Shown: in pieces, positions 17,031-26,918 of the stretch
Layout of the letters: each line of letters opens with the position of its first letter
How positions within the stretch are numbered: position 1 is the first letter of the stretch
DNA from: Bacteroidota bacterium
Lineage (GTDB): Bacteria; Bacteroidota; Bacteroidia; Chitinophagales; BACL12
Direction of reading: 5' to 3'
Assembly: GCA_016715425.1 (NCBI GenBank)
Contig: JADKAC010000005.1
Span: 248,001 to 312,000, forward strand
DNA: 64,000 nucleotides
The notes under the pieces: model-generated
Told to the model about the DNA's origin: nothing
Database searches by the model: none
The model's input: the letters and a program-made list of their open reading frames with translations, nothing else
Position numbers and translations under genes: made by a program

Positions 17031-18285
17031 AGGTGTAACCATAACCGACCCAAATTCTCCATATCATAATTTTATTAAAGATATTCGCATTGTCGGCAAT
17101 ACTATTTCCGAAATTGGAGATGCGTTGCAATCAATAAATGAAGAAGAAGAAGTGTGGGATTATTCCGGAAAAAATATTTCAACCGGATGGGTGGATGTTT
17201 TAGCATCATTTGGTGATCCGGGTTTTGAACAAAAAGAAGATTTATTAAGTGGAGCAGATGCTGCAATGCATGGTGGATTTACGCATGTATGTTGTATGCC
17301 GAATACAAATCCTGTATTGCAAACAAAATCTGATATTGAATATGTAATCAATAAAAATAAAGGGCATCTTGTTACTATTCATCCTCTTGGTGCTGTTACA
17401 AAAAATTTGCAGGGAAAAGATCTCACCGAAATGTATGATATGCGTTCAGCCGGAGCAATTGCTTTTACAGATGCCGATCATGCGATTTCTGATGATGGTA
17501 TTTTATTGCGCAGCTTGCAATATGTAAAACCATTTAACGGAACCATCATAAATATTCCAAACGATCATGTAGTAGTTGGCAATGCAAATGTGAATGAAGG
17601 TGTGATGAGTATGCAACTTGGTATGTATGGAATTCCCGATGTGTTGGAAGAATTGATGGTGATACGTGATATTAAATTATCGGATTACACAAAATCAAAA
17701 TTGCATATTGCATGTATATCAAGTGCAAGAGCAATTGCACATATTCGTGAAGCAAAAAAAGAAGGTATTCCTATCACTGCATCTGTAAGCGGTTATCAAT
17801 TATTTTTTGATGAACAAATGCTTGCAGAGTATGATACAAATTTTAAAGTGAATCCTCCTTTGCGCACTGCTAAAGATAATGCCGCATTATTAGAAGCAAT
17901 TGCAGATGGAACTATTGATACTGTTTGCAGTTATCATTTACCTCATGAAAGCGACGCAAAAGAATTAGAGTTTGAATATGCGGCTTTCGGTATCGCAACA
18001 TTAGAAGCAACATTTGGTGCATTCCGTTTTGCAACTTCTAATAAACTTGATATAGAACAATGCATTGAAAAATTTACAAGCAATCCAAGAAAAGTAATCG
18101 GATTACCCATTGCAACTATTCAAGAAAACGCACCTGCTGATCTCACTATTTTTGATGCAGATGTAGAATGGCAGTTTAATAAAAGCGATACATATTCAAA
18201 GGCATTTAATAATCCTTTTATCGGTAAAACTTTAAAAGGAAAAGCATTGGCAGTTATTGCAAATAATCAATTTAAAAAATTATAG
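17014..18285 (+). CDS. Dihydroorotase-like protein lacking the metal ligands
   Basis: The 423-residue protein has the overall dihydroorotase fold marks: HVCCMPNTNPVL, NEG after the third-strand motif, PPLRT and AAFGI. But every usual metal ligand is replaced. The first-strand HxH is L63-A-S65 (GWVDVLASFGDPG), the HAED segment is IPND (181-184), the second-His position is C234 (HIACISS) and the TDHAPH aspartate is Y307 (SYHLPH). Active type I enzymes need these to close carbamoyl-aspartate to dihydroorotate. So it is probably non-catalytic, as in the structural PyrC' partners of some aspartate carbamoyltransferases. No other pyr gene is nearby; its start overlaps the BatA gene by 17 bases. Confidence 0.85.
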   Translation: MHLLIKGVTITDPNSPYHNFIKDIRIVGNTISEIGDALQSINEEEEVWDYSGKNISTGWVDVLASFGDPGFEQKEDLLSGADAAMHGGFTHVCCMPNTNPVLQTKSDIEYVINKNKGHLVTIHPLGAVTKNLQGKDLTEMYDMRSAGAIAFTDADHAISDDGILLRSLQYVKPFNGTIINIPNDHVVVGNANVNEGVMSMQLGMYGIPDVLEELMVIRDIKLSDYTKSKLHIACISSARAIAHIREAKKEGIPITASVSGYQLFFDEQMLAEYDTNFKVNPPLRTAKDNAALLEAIADGTIDTVCSYHLPHESDAKELEFEYAAFGIATLEATFGAFRFATSNKLDIEQCIEKFTSNPRKVIGLPIATIQENAPADLTIFDADVEWQFNKSDTYSKAFNNPFIGKTLKGKALAVIANNQFKKL

Positions 18286-18287
18286 TT

Positions 18288-18815
18288 ATGGAAGAAAACA
18301 ACACAACACTAATTCCCCGTTCGAAAATAATCTGGCGCAATGCAATTGCAATTACTTTGTTATTTGCAGTGGTGCTTATACTTACTGATATGTTTAAAGA
18401 TCAGATGATGGAGAAAAATAATCTGATGTCTGTAATCTATATGGTTGTATTATTCGGTACAATTATTTTTACGCAAATACAAGTACGTGAACAATCGCTT
18501 GGAGGCATCATGTCGTTTTCAAAAGCATTTGGAACAGGAATGTTACTTGCTTTGGCAGTCGCTTTAATGTTTGGCGTATTTAATTTTATTTTTTACACTG
18601 TTATTTCTCCGGATACATTAAGTGAGGCAAACAGAATGGCTGAAACAAGTATGCGTGAAAAAGGAAATTCACAGGAAGAAATTGATATGGCAATGAAATT
18701 TACAGGATTCATGTTTACACCGGTTGGAATTTTAATTTCTACAATAATTTTTTATCCTTTATTTGGAATGTTGCTTTCATTAGTTGCTTCATTGTTCACA
18801 CAAAGAAACAGATAA
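18288..18815 (+). CDS. DUF4199 family membrane protein
   Basis: The 175-residue protein has four predicted membrane segments (near residues 14-32, 45-62, 80-98 and 145-168) and the GGIMSFSKAFGTGMLLA segment of DUF4199 proteins. Function of the family is unknown. It begins 2 bases after the preceding stop and ends 6 bases before the glycosyltransferase, so it is part of the same operon. Its placement next to a polyprenyl-type glycosyltransferase suggests a role at the inner membrane, but this is inference from position. Confidence 0.85.
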   Translation: MEENNTTLIPRSKIIWRNAIAITLLFAVVLILTDMFKDQMMEKNNLMSVIYMVVLFGTIIFTQIQVREQSLGGIMSFSKAFGTGMLLALAVALMFGVFNFIFYTVISPDTLSEANRMAETSMREKGNSQEEIDMAMKFTGFMFTPVGILISTIIFYPLFGMLLSLVASLFTQRNR

Positions 18816-18821
18816 CACATC

Positions 18822-19775
18822 ATGCAAATTTCTGTTGTTGTTCCATTATTAAATGAAGAAGAATCATTACCCGAACTTGCGGATTGGATTGCAAGGGTTA
18901 TGGATCAACATCAATTTGAATCATGGGAAGTTATTTTTATTGATGATGGCAGTACTGACAATTCCTGGAATATAATTACAGCATTACATCAAAAAGATAA
19001 TCGTTTTAAAGGAAGGAAATTTCGTCGCAATTACGGAAAGTCTGCTGCTTTAAATATTGGTTTTGAAGCTGCACAAGGTGATGTTGTAATTACTATGGAT
19101 GCCGATATGCAGGACAGTCCCGATGAAATTCCCGGGTTATATAAAATGATTATTGAAGAGAAATATGATATGGTGAGTGGTTGGAAAAAAGAACGCCATG
19201 ATCCTCTTATTAAAACAATTCCTTCTAAATTTTTTAATCGTGTTACTTCTATTATGACCGGAATTAAATTGCATGATTTTAATTGCGGATTAAAAGCATA
19301 TAAAAAAGATGTAGTAAAACATATTGAAGTGTATGGTGAAATGCATCGCTACATTCCAATGATTGCAAAATCTGCGGGATATAATAAAATTGGTGAGAAG
19401 ATAGTACAACATCGTGCAAGAAAATATGGCACTACAAAATTCGGATGGGAAAGATTTACAAGAGGGTTTCTGGATTTGCTAAGCATCATGTTTGTTTCCA
19501 AATTCGGAAAACGGCCAATGCATATTTTCGGGGGCTTGGGATTCTTATCTTTTCTTGCAGGTGGATTAATTACGATATGGTTGATAGCAGAAAAGTTGTA
19601 TAAAATAAATCACCATTTACCTTACCGTCAGATAACAGATCAACCATTGTTTTTTATTGCATTGGTAGTTGTTATCGTTGGCGTGCAATTATTTGTCGCA
19701 GGATTTTTAGGTGAGTTAATTTCTCGTAATTCTCCACTGCGCAATACTTATGAAGTAGAAGAAACTCTGCATTAA
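18822..19775 (+). CDS. Glycosyltransferase family 2 (DPM1/GtrB-like)
   Basis: The 317-residue protein has a GT-A fold start VVPLLNEEESLP, IDDGSTDNSW and the DxD segment DADMQDSPDEIP. Two C-terminal membrane helices (about 235-255 and 270-295) follow, which is the layout of enzymes that load a sugar on a polyprenyl-phosphate carrier. The acceptor and sugar cannot be named. Its stop TAA shares one base with the start of the next glycosyltransferase. Confidence 0.92.
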   Translation: MQISVVVPLLNEEESLPELADWIARVMDQHQFESWEVIFIDDGSTDNSWNIITALHQKDNRFKGRKFRRNYGKSAALNIGFEAAQGDVVITMDADMQDSPDEIPGLYKMIIEEKYDMVSGWKKERHDPLIKTIPSKFFNRVTSIMTGIKLHDFNCGLKAYKKDVVKHIEVYGEMHRYIPMIAKSAGYNKIGEKIVQHRARKYGTTKFGWERFTRGFLDLLSIMFVSKFGKRPMHIFGGLGFLSFLAGGLITIWLIAEKLYKINHHLPYRQITDQPLFFIALVVVIVGVQLFVAGFLGELISRNSPLRNTYEVEETLH

Positions 19776-20898
19776 TGAAATGTATTTTACTTGGTACTGC
19801 ATATCCTTATCGTGGCGGCCTCGCTGCATTTAATGAAAGATTAGTAAGAGAATTTATTGCAGCAGGACACGATGCATCTATCATCACCTTCACATTACAA
19901 TATCCCAATTTTTTATTTCCGGGTAAAACACAATTCAGTGATTCAACACCGCCTGAAAATATTTCTATCCAGCGAAAAGTAAATGCAATTAACCCTTTTA
20001 ATTGGTGGAGCGTAGGGAAATATATTCAACAACAAAAACCTGATGTATTAATTATAAAATATTGGTTGCCATTTATGGCGCCGTGTTTTGCAACTATTGC
20101 CCGCATTGCAAAAAAAATGGTATTACTAAAGTGATTTGCATTGCTGATAATATTATACCGCATGAACCAAAATTTTACGATAATTATGTTACAAAGTATT
20201 TTATAAAACAAATGGATGGGTTTGTGGTGATGAGTAAACAAGTATTAAAAGATTTGGCAAAATTTAATAGAAATAAACTGCGGGCAACAACACCACATCC
20301 GCTGTTTGATAATTTCGGAACACAGATTTCAAAACAGGAAGCATGCAAATATTTGCAGTTAAATGCAGATAAAAAGTATATCCTGTTTTTTGGTTTTATT
20401 CGTGATTATAAAGGATTGGATATTTTATTAAATGCATTTTGTAATACAGCATTATCCGATGAAATTGAATTGATAATAGCCGGAGAATTTTATACCGATA
20501 AAGAACAGTATCTTAAAATAATTCCTGAAACTGCTAAACACAAGATTCATTTGTTTGAAAAATTTATTAGCGACGAAGAAGTAAAATATTATTTCTGTGC
20601 CGCCGACCTCGTAGTGCAACCATACAAACACGCAACACAAAGTGGTGTAACACAAATAGCCTATCATTTTGAAGTACCGATGATAGTTACCGATGTTGGT
20701 GGTTTAGCGGAAATGGTGCCCGATAATGAAGTAGGTTATGTAGTAAAACCCAATGCAACAGAAGTTGAAAATGCAATACAGAAATATTTTTCTGAAAATA
20801 AAAAAGCGTTTTTTATTGCGAATATGAAGGAAGAAAAAAAACGTTTTGGTTGGGATAGAATGGTGGAGGTGATTATGGGGGTTTTTGGGAAATTGTAG
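19775..20898 (+). CDS. Glycosyltransferase family 4 (GT-B), split by a -1 frameshift
   Basis: The first part (19775-20134) has a typical GT-B N-terminus (GTAYPYRGGLAAFNERLV), then ends in MVLLK. The second frame, from about 20110 to 20898, continues in order: NGITKVICIADNIIPHEP, FFGFIRDYKGLDILLNAF, and the donor-site segment QSGVTQIAYHFEVPMIVTDVGGLAEMVPD with its glutamate. The eight-A run at 20110-20117 is one A short of the reading needed to join the parts. The product would be a retaining glycosyltransferase of about 374 residues. The frame is otherwise clean on both sides of the break. Confidence 0.85.
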
Positions 20899-20972
20899 AG
20901 GAAATTAAGAGGGTAACTTTTTAATTAGAGTAACTACTGCAAACTATGTAATTAAGAATAATTGATTAAAAA

Positions 20973-21002
20973 ATAAAGCCATTGCAAAAGCAATGGCTTT
21001 AT
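20973..21002. terminator. Bidirectional terminator between convergent genes
   Basis: ATAAAGCCATTGC (20973-20985) and GCAATGGCTTTAT (20990-21002) pair perfectly around an AAAA loop, with A/T tracts on both sides. It lies between convergent genes and can serve both. Confidence 0.85.
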
Positions 21003-21013
21003 AACTTTTAATA

Positions 21014-22506
21014 TTATTCTGTTATCACCAGCTTTTCAGAAAATTGTTTGCCAGAACTTGTTGTAATTATTGCGAGATACACACCTTCATTTAGTTTTGG
21101 TAATTGAATTGTTGCATTTACAAAAACATTATCATTACTACTTACAAGTGTGCCAGTAGAATTATATAACTCCAATAGGCATTTTTCAATCTTATATGTA
21201 TCTGATGCAATATAAATATTCTCTTGCGCTGGGTTTGGATAAATATGAAATGCACCTGAAGCTTGTATATTATTTATTGCTGTGCCAAGTGTATCGCATG
21301 CACTCTTAGGTAATACACCGAGATTGTAGTTAGGCATATTAGGCAGTGCATAGGTTACTCTTTTTCCACCGAGGTATTGTGCAAGATGCTCATAGTCACA
21401 TGCTATACCTGCTTCATTTGGATTATTAATTACTGATAAACTTAAATTTTGTGGTGCATCATAACTATAATATTCAACCCCATCATGTGGCATAGCACAA
21501 TAAATTTTACCATTTGGTGCAAGCTGCAAACTACTATACATATATCCTAAACTATCTTGTCTTAAAATTACTTGTGAGGATTTTATATCTGTAGCAGCAA
21601 GATCATATTGATATAATTTAGAAATACCATTACCCACACCGCCTGACTTTGTAGCATAGAGTTTTGTGCCATCAAGGGAAAACTCTATACCGTTAATGCA
21701 ATCTGAAGGATTCCCTGTAAATATGCTATCTATTGTATAATAATGGCTAAAAATACCTGAGCATCTATCAAATAAATAAAGAATTATTGACTTGCCATGT
21801 GCCATTCCAAACATTGAACCATCCAAAGTGAATTTACATTGACGGGTGTAGTTATGGAGTTTTGTTCTTCATAAATTACTCCTTCAAAAGTAGTATTAAG
21901 TTGAATTGTATAAGGATTGATTAAAAATAAATAAATAATTAATGGATTGCCAAATCCATCAGCACCCCCATCTAATGGGTATGCTGGGAAAACTAACCAC
22001 CAGTCTCTACCATTTCCATGTTTAATTAGATTCATTTTTTGTGATTGATTATATGGGTTAAATCCAGATTGCAATTGAATATTTTTTTCAATTACCTTAC
22101 CTAAGCTACCTTCCAAGTTCAAATCTATTACCGAATAGTTATAAGGATAGCTTTTTTGAATTAGATAATAAATATTTTCGTTTAATGGAACTGGTATTAT
22201 TATGGCGCCTTGAGTTACGTTTCCAAGAGAATAACCCGGTATATCTAATCCACTGCCATTGCTCATAAGTGTATGATTCTTATTCCAAATTTGACCTCCA
22301 TTTGTGTAAAACAGTAGATTTCCTATAGAATCAGAAATGCAGGCATTAGTTTCATAGGTCAATATACTAGTTTCAAAAAAAGAAGGTGGCTCTGTAGAAA
22401 AGTTAAGACCAATAGAATCACCAAATACCCAATTAATATCTTGAAACTGAGAAAAGGTAAAGTTGCCGGTTAAGGCAACTATACTAATTAATAAAATAGC
22501 TTTCAT
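21014..22506 (-). CDS. T9SS-sorted beta-propeller-like protein, split by a -1 frameshift
   Basis: The 5' part (21784-22506) starts with a signal peptide (MKAILLISIVALTGNFTFSQ) and the recurring features WVFGDSIGLNFST and ISDSIGNLLFYTNGGQIWN. The 3' part (21014-21826) gives a continuous alignment with the neighbour at 22508-24004: the segment KFTLDGSMFG answers its KFSPDGSMLG, and LFDRCSG and LSVINNPNEAGIACDYEHLAQYLGGK also match. The break lies near the GGG at 21844-21846; adding one base there restores one frame. About 497 residues would result, ending in a T9SS sorting domain. It is third in a minus-strand operon, one base after its paralog. Confidence 0.85.
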
Positions 22507-22507
22507 G

Positions 22508-24004
22508 TTAATTAAGGATTAAGAGGTTTTCAGTAAATATGTTTTTATTATCTTCCAAAAGACGGACAACATAAACGCCGGAGTTTAATTTACTTATGTC
22601 AACCGAATTGTTTATTTGATAATCAGAAGAATAAACTGATATTCCCTGCATATTATATATCTCCACTTTGAGTTTTTCATTTACTTCAATATTTGATTGA
22701 ATTGAAATATATTGAAAAGCAGGATTTGGATAAATATGAAAAGTACCATCTTCTTGTATATTATTTATTGAGGTACTAAGTGTATCGCATGCACTTTTAG
22801 GTAATACACCAAGATTGTAATTTGGCATGTTAGGGAGGCCATATTCTACTTTTTTACCGCCTATGTATTGACCGAGATGCTCATAATTACATGTCAATCC
22901 GGGTTCATTTGGATTATGAATAATAGATATAGACATTGTTTGCGGTACACCGGAATCATATGTTATTGAATTATCCGGAGGCATTGTTGCATATATTTTT
23001 CCATTTGGAGCAAGTTGCAGTTGTTGGTATGAATAATCAGAATTATTCTGATGGATTATAACTTGTGATGTCTTTATATCATCTGCATTCAAATCATACT
23101 GGTACAACCTTGATACTCCATTGTAGCCACCTATTTTAGTTATATACAATTTATATCCATCTGGAGAAAATTCAAAACCACTCACATAGTCGTTGGGATT
23201 CCCAGTCCAAATGGAATCAATTGTATAATAATAGTTTAATACACCACTACACCTGTCAAAATGATAAAGCCATACTTTTTTTCCACATGTGAGGCCAAGC
23301 ATTGACCCGTCAGGTGAAAATTTACTTTGCCCATCATCATAACGATTATCATCTTCATTGAAAATTTCACCCTCAATTGTCGGCATTTGAATAATACCTT
23401 CCGGAGTAATAAGTAAGATATAAAATAATGTAGGTAAACCGTAGCTGTCATCAGCCCAATCATAATAAATAGATGGAAAAATAATCCACCAATCACGACC
23501 ATTGCCATGCTTTACTGCATTTAATTTATGAGTAGAATTATTAGGCCATGGAGTTTCTAAAAGTTTATTTTTGTCAATTACTTTCCCAAGCCCATCATTG
23601 TAACTAATATCAATTAAGGAATAATAGACTGGCTCACTTCCATGAAACAAAAAATAAATATTCTCGTCATGTGGTTTTGGAATAATTAGAGGGTAAATAT
23701 ATGGGTAGTCGGAAGACCAAATGCCAAATAAACCACTCCCATTTTGCATCAGATTATGTTCCTTATTCCATACTTTGTTTCCATTCGTATAAAATAGTAA
23801 ATTTCCGGTTTCGTCTGAAATACAAGAAACTGAAATACTAGAACTGTTATTATATGAAGTTAAACTACATTCAAAAATTGCTGGCGGCGTAGTTGAAAAA
23901 TTAAGTCCTATAGAATCAGCGAAACACCAGTTGATATGACGATACTGTGCTTTAGTATAGTTACACAATATTGTAACTATACTAATAATTATTAATCGTT
24001 TCAT
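22508..24004 (-). CDS. T9SS-sorted beta-propeller-like protein
   Basis: The 498-residue protein has a signal peptide (ending KAQ), then a single beta-propeller-like region. Marks are WCFADSIGLNFSTTPPA, CISDETGNLLFYTNGNKVWN, HGNGRDWWI and three SPDG-type repeats (KFSPDGSMLG, EFSPDGYKLY, QLAPNGKIY). The last 85 residues form a T9SS type A sorting domain. It is an intact paralog of the frameshifted next gene (21014-22506). One base separates it from each neighbour. It is exported to the surface; I see no enzymatic residues. Confidence 0.88.
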   Translation of the reverse strand: MKRLIIISIVTILCNYTKAQYRHINWCFADSIGLNFSTTPPAIFECSLTSYNNSSSISVSCISDETGNLLFYTNGNKVWNKEHNLMQNGSGLFGIWSSDYPYIYPLIIPKPHDENIYFLFHGSEPVYYSLIDISYNDGLGKVIDKNKLLETPWPNNSTHKLNAVKHGNGRDWWIIFPSIYYDWADDSYGLPTLFYILLITPEGIIQMPTIEGEIFNEDDNRYDDGQSKFSPDGSMLGLTCGKKVWLYHFDRCSGVLNYYYTIDSIWTGNPNDYVSGFEFSPDGYKLYITKIGGYNGVSRLYQYDLNADDIKTSQVIIHQNNSDYSYQQLQLAPNGKIYATMPPDNSITYDSGVPQTMSISIIHNPNEPGLTCNYEHLGQYIGGKKVEYGLPNMPNYNLGVLPKSACDTLSTSINNIQEDGTFHIYPNPAFQYISIQSNIEVNEKLKVEIYNMQGISVYSSDYQINNSVDISKLNSGVYVVRLLEDNKNIFTENLLILN

Positions 24005-24005
24005 A

Positions 24006-26621
24006 TTATTTCTGAATTATAAGACTATTAACAAATAATAAATCATCCGCATTTTTCAACTTTATAAAATATATTCCGGAATTGAGTTTACTTATATCTA
24101 AAGGTTGGTTTAATGTATAAACTGACGAATAGATTCTGTAACCTTGCAATGTGTAAATTTCTAATTGCAGAACTTTTTGTTCTTCATAATTTGCATTTAT
24201 TGAGATGGAATAATTGGCAGGGTTAGGATATAAAATAAATTCTTTTTCTAAAAAGAAACCGATTTTTTCTTCATTAGATTCATATAGCTCAGCTTCCACT
24301 CTTAAATTCAGAATAGCCTGCGCAATATAAACTGAAGAACCATAAATTTTGGGATCATTAAATGCAAGATTATATAATGTTTCAAAATCAGAATCAGAAA
24401 TTATTAATGAAACAGAATCATTATTGCTAAATGTAAAAGGAATAACAAAAGAAAGTGCTTCTTCCATTGCACTTGCTGGGGTAATTTTTTCTAGTAAAAT
24501 TGCAGCGCTGTCAAAATTTGCTGATTTCACGAATTGCAAAATATTGAAATATGCAGGAATATTTGTTTCTTCAATTGAAGAATATATTTCCAAATAAGCA
24601 TCCTCCAAAGAATCTATAAACTGTGGATATTGCTGTAGGATTTTCCAATAATATTTTTTGTATAAATAAGCACTACCTTCTGAACCACCATCTAATGCAT
24701 TATTAATCCAGTAGTTGAATTTATAATTAAATGCGATAAATAATGCTTCTTCACTATCGCCTGACAAACGATATGGTGAACTGCATGTATCTAAATAATC
24801 TGAATATTCATTAATAGGAATTAAATACAGGTCGTCAATTAATCCAGTTGGCATATCGAAACCGGGAAGGGGAGTTAAGCCATCACGATATAAATTCCTA
24901 TATCTCCAATCTAAATTCGTTAAGTCGGTGCTTCCATAACTTTTTTCCCTATTGGCAGTATTGCTCGGATACCAAGAATTATCCGCTGGAAGTGGCTCCA
25001 TTTCAAATTCATCAAATTGTTCTATTGGATCTAAATCGTTCGAAAATGCATCAACTTCAACATCATTCATTGCATATCCAATTAAGCAATTATACATTTC
25101 ATTACAAATCATATTGCCAGTTTGATTATTGCCATCTATAACAGCTCCGTATTTTGTATTTGTAGAATAATTGCTTTTCATCAACATGCCTTCGCAGCTT
25201 TCCACATAATAGCCCGCCACAATAATTCCGCTCGGGCAACCTGTGTAGCAAGGGCCAGTGGCACTGTTCGATTCAATTAATATATCTGAACAGTTTACTG
25301 CAAAAATACCTCTTGTATTTCCGGCACCATAATCATAGTTAATTACATTTCCTCTTAAATAAGCATCTTCATGATTTCTTATAAAAATTCCATGCTCTAC
25401 TTTATCAATAGTGTTATCAAAAATATTTACTTCTTGATTTGATGCGGCTGCATCTACATATATTCCAAATGGAATATCGGTAGAACCCGGATTTACAACA
25501 CGACTTATAGTGTTGTTTTGAATTAATGTAGTACCATTTCCAACTTTATAGCTCAAAATTCCACATTCTGTAAAATTATTAATGATGTTATTTCTAATAT
25601 CATGTGATGATGTATTTTTTCGGATATAAATAGCAGTATCTATCAAGTATGCACTTACATTATTCCCTTCAATTTTATTAGATAATATTTGTGTGCTCAT
25701 CGAATTGTAAGCAATAATGGCATTATTTCCCGGGTCGCCATTCTGAAAGAAATAATTATTAATTGCACCACCACCAGTAATGGAATTTCCAACAATTAAA
25801 ATATTATCCAGATTAGGACTATCAAATGATGTTGCTAATATTCCAATATTGCCGTTATGAAATAAATCTAATTCATTTATTGGAGAACCCGCAGGCATAT
25901 CAGCCGGATCTGTAATCAACATATTTTCAATAAATGTATTTTGCACAATTGTATTTGCTGTTTGTGTGCGTATCCCAATAGCCACATCATGAATATGATT
26001 AAAGGTAGTGGAGCTTGTAAATGGTAGAGAATTTCCAATTTGAAAATTATCACTTGGAGAAATACTTGGTCCTATAATAAGAATTCCGTAATCTCCTAAT
26101 TCACCGCTTTTAGGGGATACAAGAGCAGGGGCAGAAATTTCTGTATCCTCAATTAAATGCGTAAGACTGCTTGGCTCGCCATGCAAATAAATTCCAATCT
26201 CGTTATTACCAATGCAAGTATTATTTTTAACTATCAATGTAGAAATATTAGAACCATTACCTGAAGTTTCTATTGCAATTTCGGCATGCAGAATTGTGGA
26301 GTGATCAACATATATATAATTACCCGGCTCACCGATAATTCCTTCCCACATGCCGGCATCACCGGAAGCATATAATTCAGCATCATCAATAATTAATGAA
26401 CCGCCATCCTCTACTGTAAAGGAATATCCTGGTTCAAAAGAAACATTAGTTCCGCTACTAATAGTTAATATGCCGCCATCAGCAATTGTTACATCTGCAT
26501 CAATACATACAGTACCTGTCCATGTGGGAGTTCCGGTAATAGTAAGCGGTGCTGTAATGGAAAGGCTGCATCCTACACCAGGAGTATAGCTGCATTGACT
26601 AAAACTATGATAAGAAATCAT
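24006..26621 (-). CDS. Parallel beta-helix protein with T9SS sorting domain; start uncertain
   Basis: The product (871 residues from ATG 26621) is mostly right-handed parallel beta-helix: short repeats with N and I ladders such as NTIVQNTFIENML, NILIVGNSITG and NNIINNFTECGILSY. The last 85 residues are a T9SS type A sorting domain (ILYPNPANYSISI). From 26621 the N-terminus (MISYHSFSQCSY) is too short for a signal peptide. The frame continues upstream to read KLKALVSLGIFC, a better leader, but no in-frame ATG, GTG or TTG is present before it. An 8-bp tandem repeat (26669-26697) sits just there. First gene of the three-gene operon. Confidence 0.82.
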   Translation of the reverse strand: MISYHSFSQCSYTPGVGCSLSITAPLTITGTPTWTGTVCIDADVTIADGGILTISSGTNVSFEPGYSFTVEDGGSLIIDDAELYASGDAGMWEGIIGEPGNYIYVDHSTILHAEIAIETSGNGSNISTLIVKNNTCIGNNEIGIYLHGEPSSLTHLIEDTEISAPALVSPKSGELGDYGILIIGPSISPSDNFQIGNSLPFTSSTTFNHIHDVAIGIRTQTANTIVQNTFIENMLITDPADMPAGSPINELDLFHNGNIGILATSFDSPNLDNILIVGNSITGGGAINNYFFQNGDPGNNAIIAYNSMSTQILSNKIEGNNVSAYLIDTAIYIRKNTSSHDIRNNIINNFTECGILSYKVGNGTTLIQNNTISRVVNPGSTDIPFGIYVDAAASNQEVNIFDNTIDKVEHGIFIRNHEDAYLRGNVINYDYGAGNTRGIFAVNCSDILIESNSATGPCYTGCPSGIIVAGYYVESCEGMLMKSNYSTNTKYGAVIDGNNQTGNMICNEMYNCLIGYAMNDVEVDAFSNDLDPIEQFDEFEMEPLPADNSWYPSNTANREKSYGSTDLTNLDWRYRNLYRDGLTPLPGFDMPTGLIDDLYLIPINEYSDYLDTCSSPYRLSGDSEEALFIAFNYKFNYWINNALDGGSEGSAYLYKKYYWKILQQYPQFIDSLEDAYLEIYSSIEETNIPAYFNILQFVKSANFDSAAILLEKITPASAMEEALSFVIPFTFSNNDSVSLIISDSDFETLYNLAFNDPKIYGSSVYIAQAILNLRVEAELYESNEEKIGFFLEKEFILYPNPANYSISINANYEEQKVLQLEIYTLQGYRIYSSVYTLNQPLDISKLNSGIYFIKLKNADDLLFVNSLIIQK

Positions 26622-26668
26622 ACAAAAAATACCGAGAGAAACAAGTGCTTTAAGCTTTCCTGCTTTGT

Positions 26669-26697
26669 GGCGAAGCGGCGAAGCGGCGAAGCGGCGA
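26669..26697. repeat. 8-bp tandem repeat at the start of the beta-helix gene
   Basis: The plus strand carries the unit CGAAGCGG three times plus a partial fourth copy (CGAA). It overlaps or adjoins the extended N-terminal reading frame of the gene starting at 26621. Eight is not a multiple of three, so a change in copy number would shift a frame running through it. Confidence 0.7.
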
Positions 26698-26918
26698 AAT
26701 AAGATTTGGGAGTAGAAAGTTAAGGTATTAATGATAAAATATTTAGTAGTTAAATAAATAATTATCTACAGAGTTAATCAATTTTATTTGAAAAGTCAAG
26801 TGTTGAAGGATAATACTATTCTGAATTAATGTTCTTTTTAAATTCATAAGTATATTAAAACTTAGAATACAATTGAAACAATTTTACTTTTTTCTTTTAA
26901 TACTTCAACCCAATAATT

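Noticed and set aside
20062..20134. ATG at 20062 as the true start of a second glycosyltransferase
   Set aside because: The residues before about 20110 in that frame are not GT-like, while the first frame is. One frameshifted gene explains both parts.
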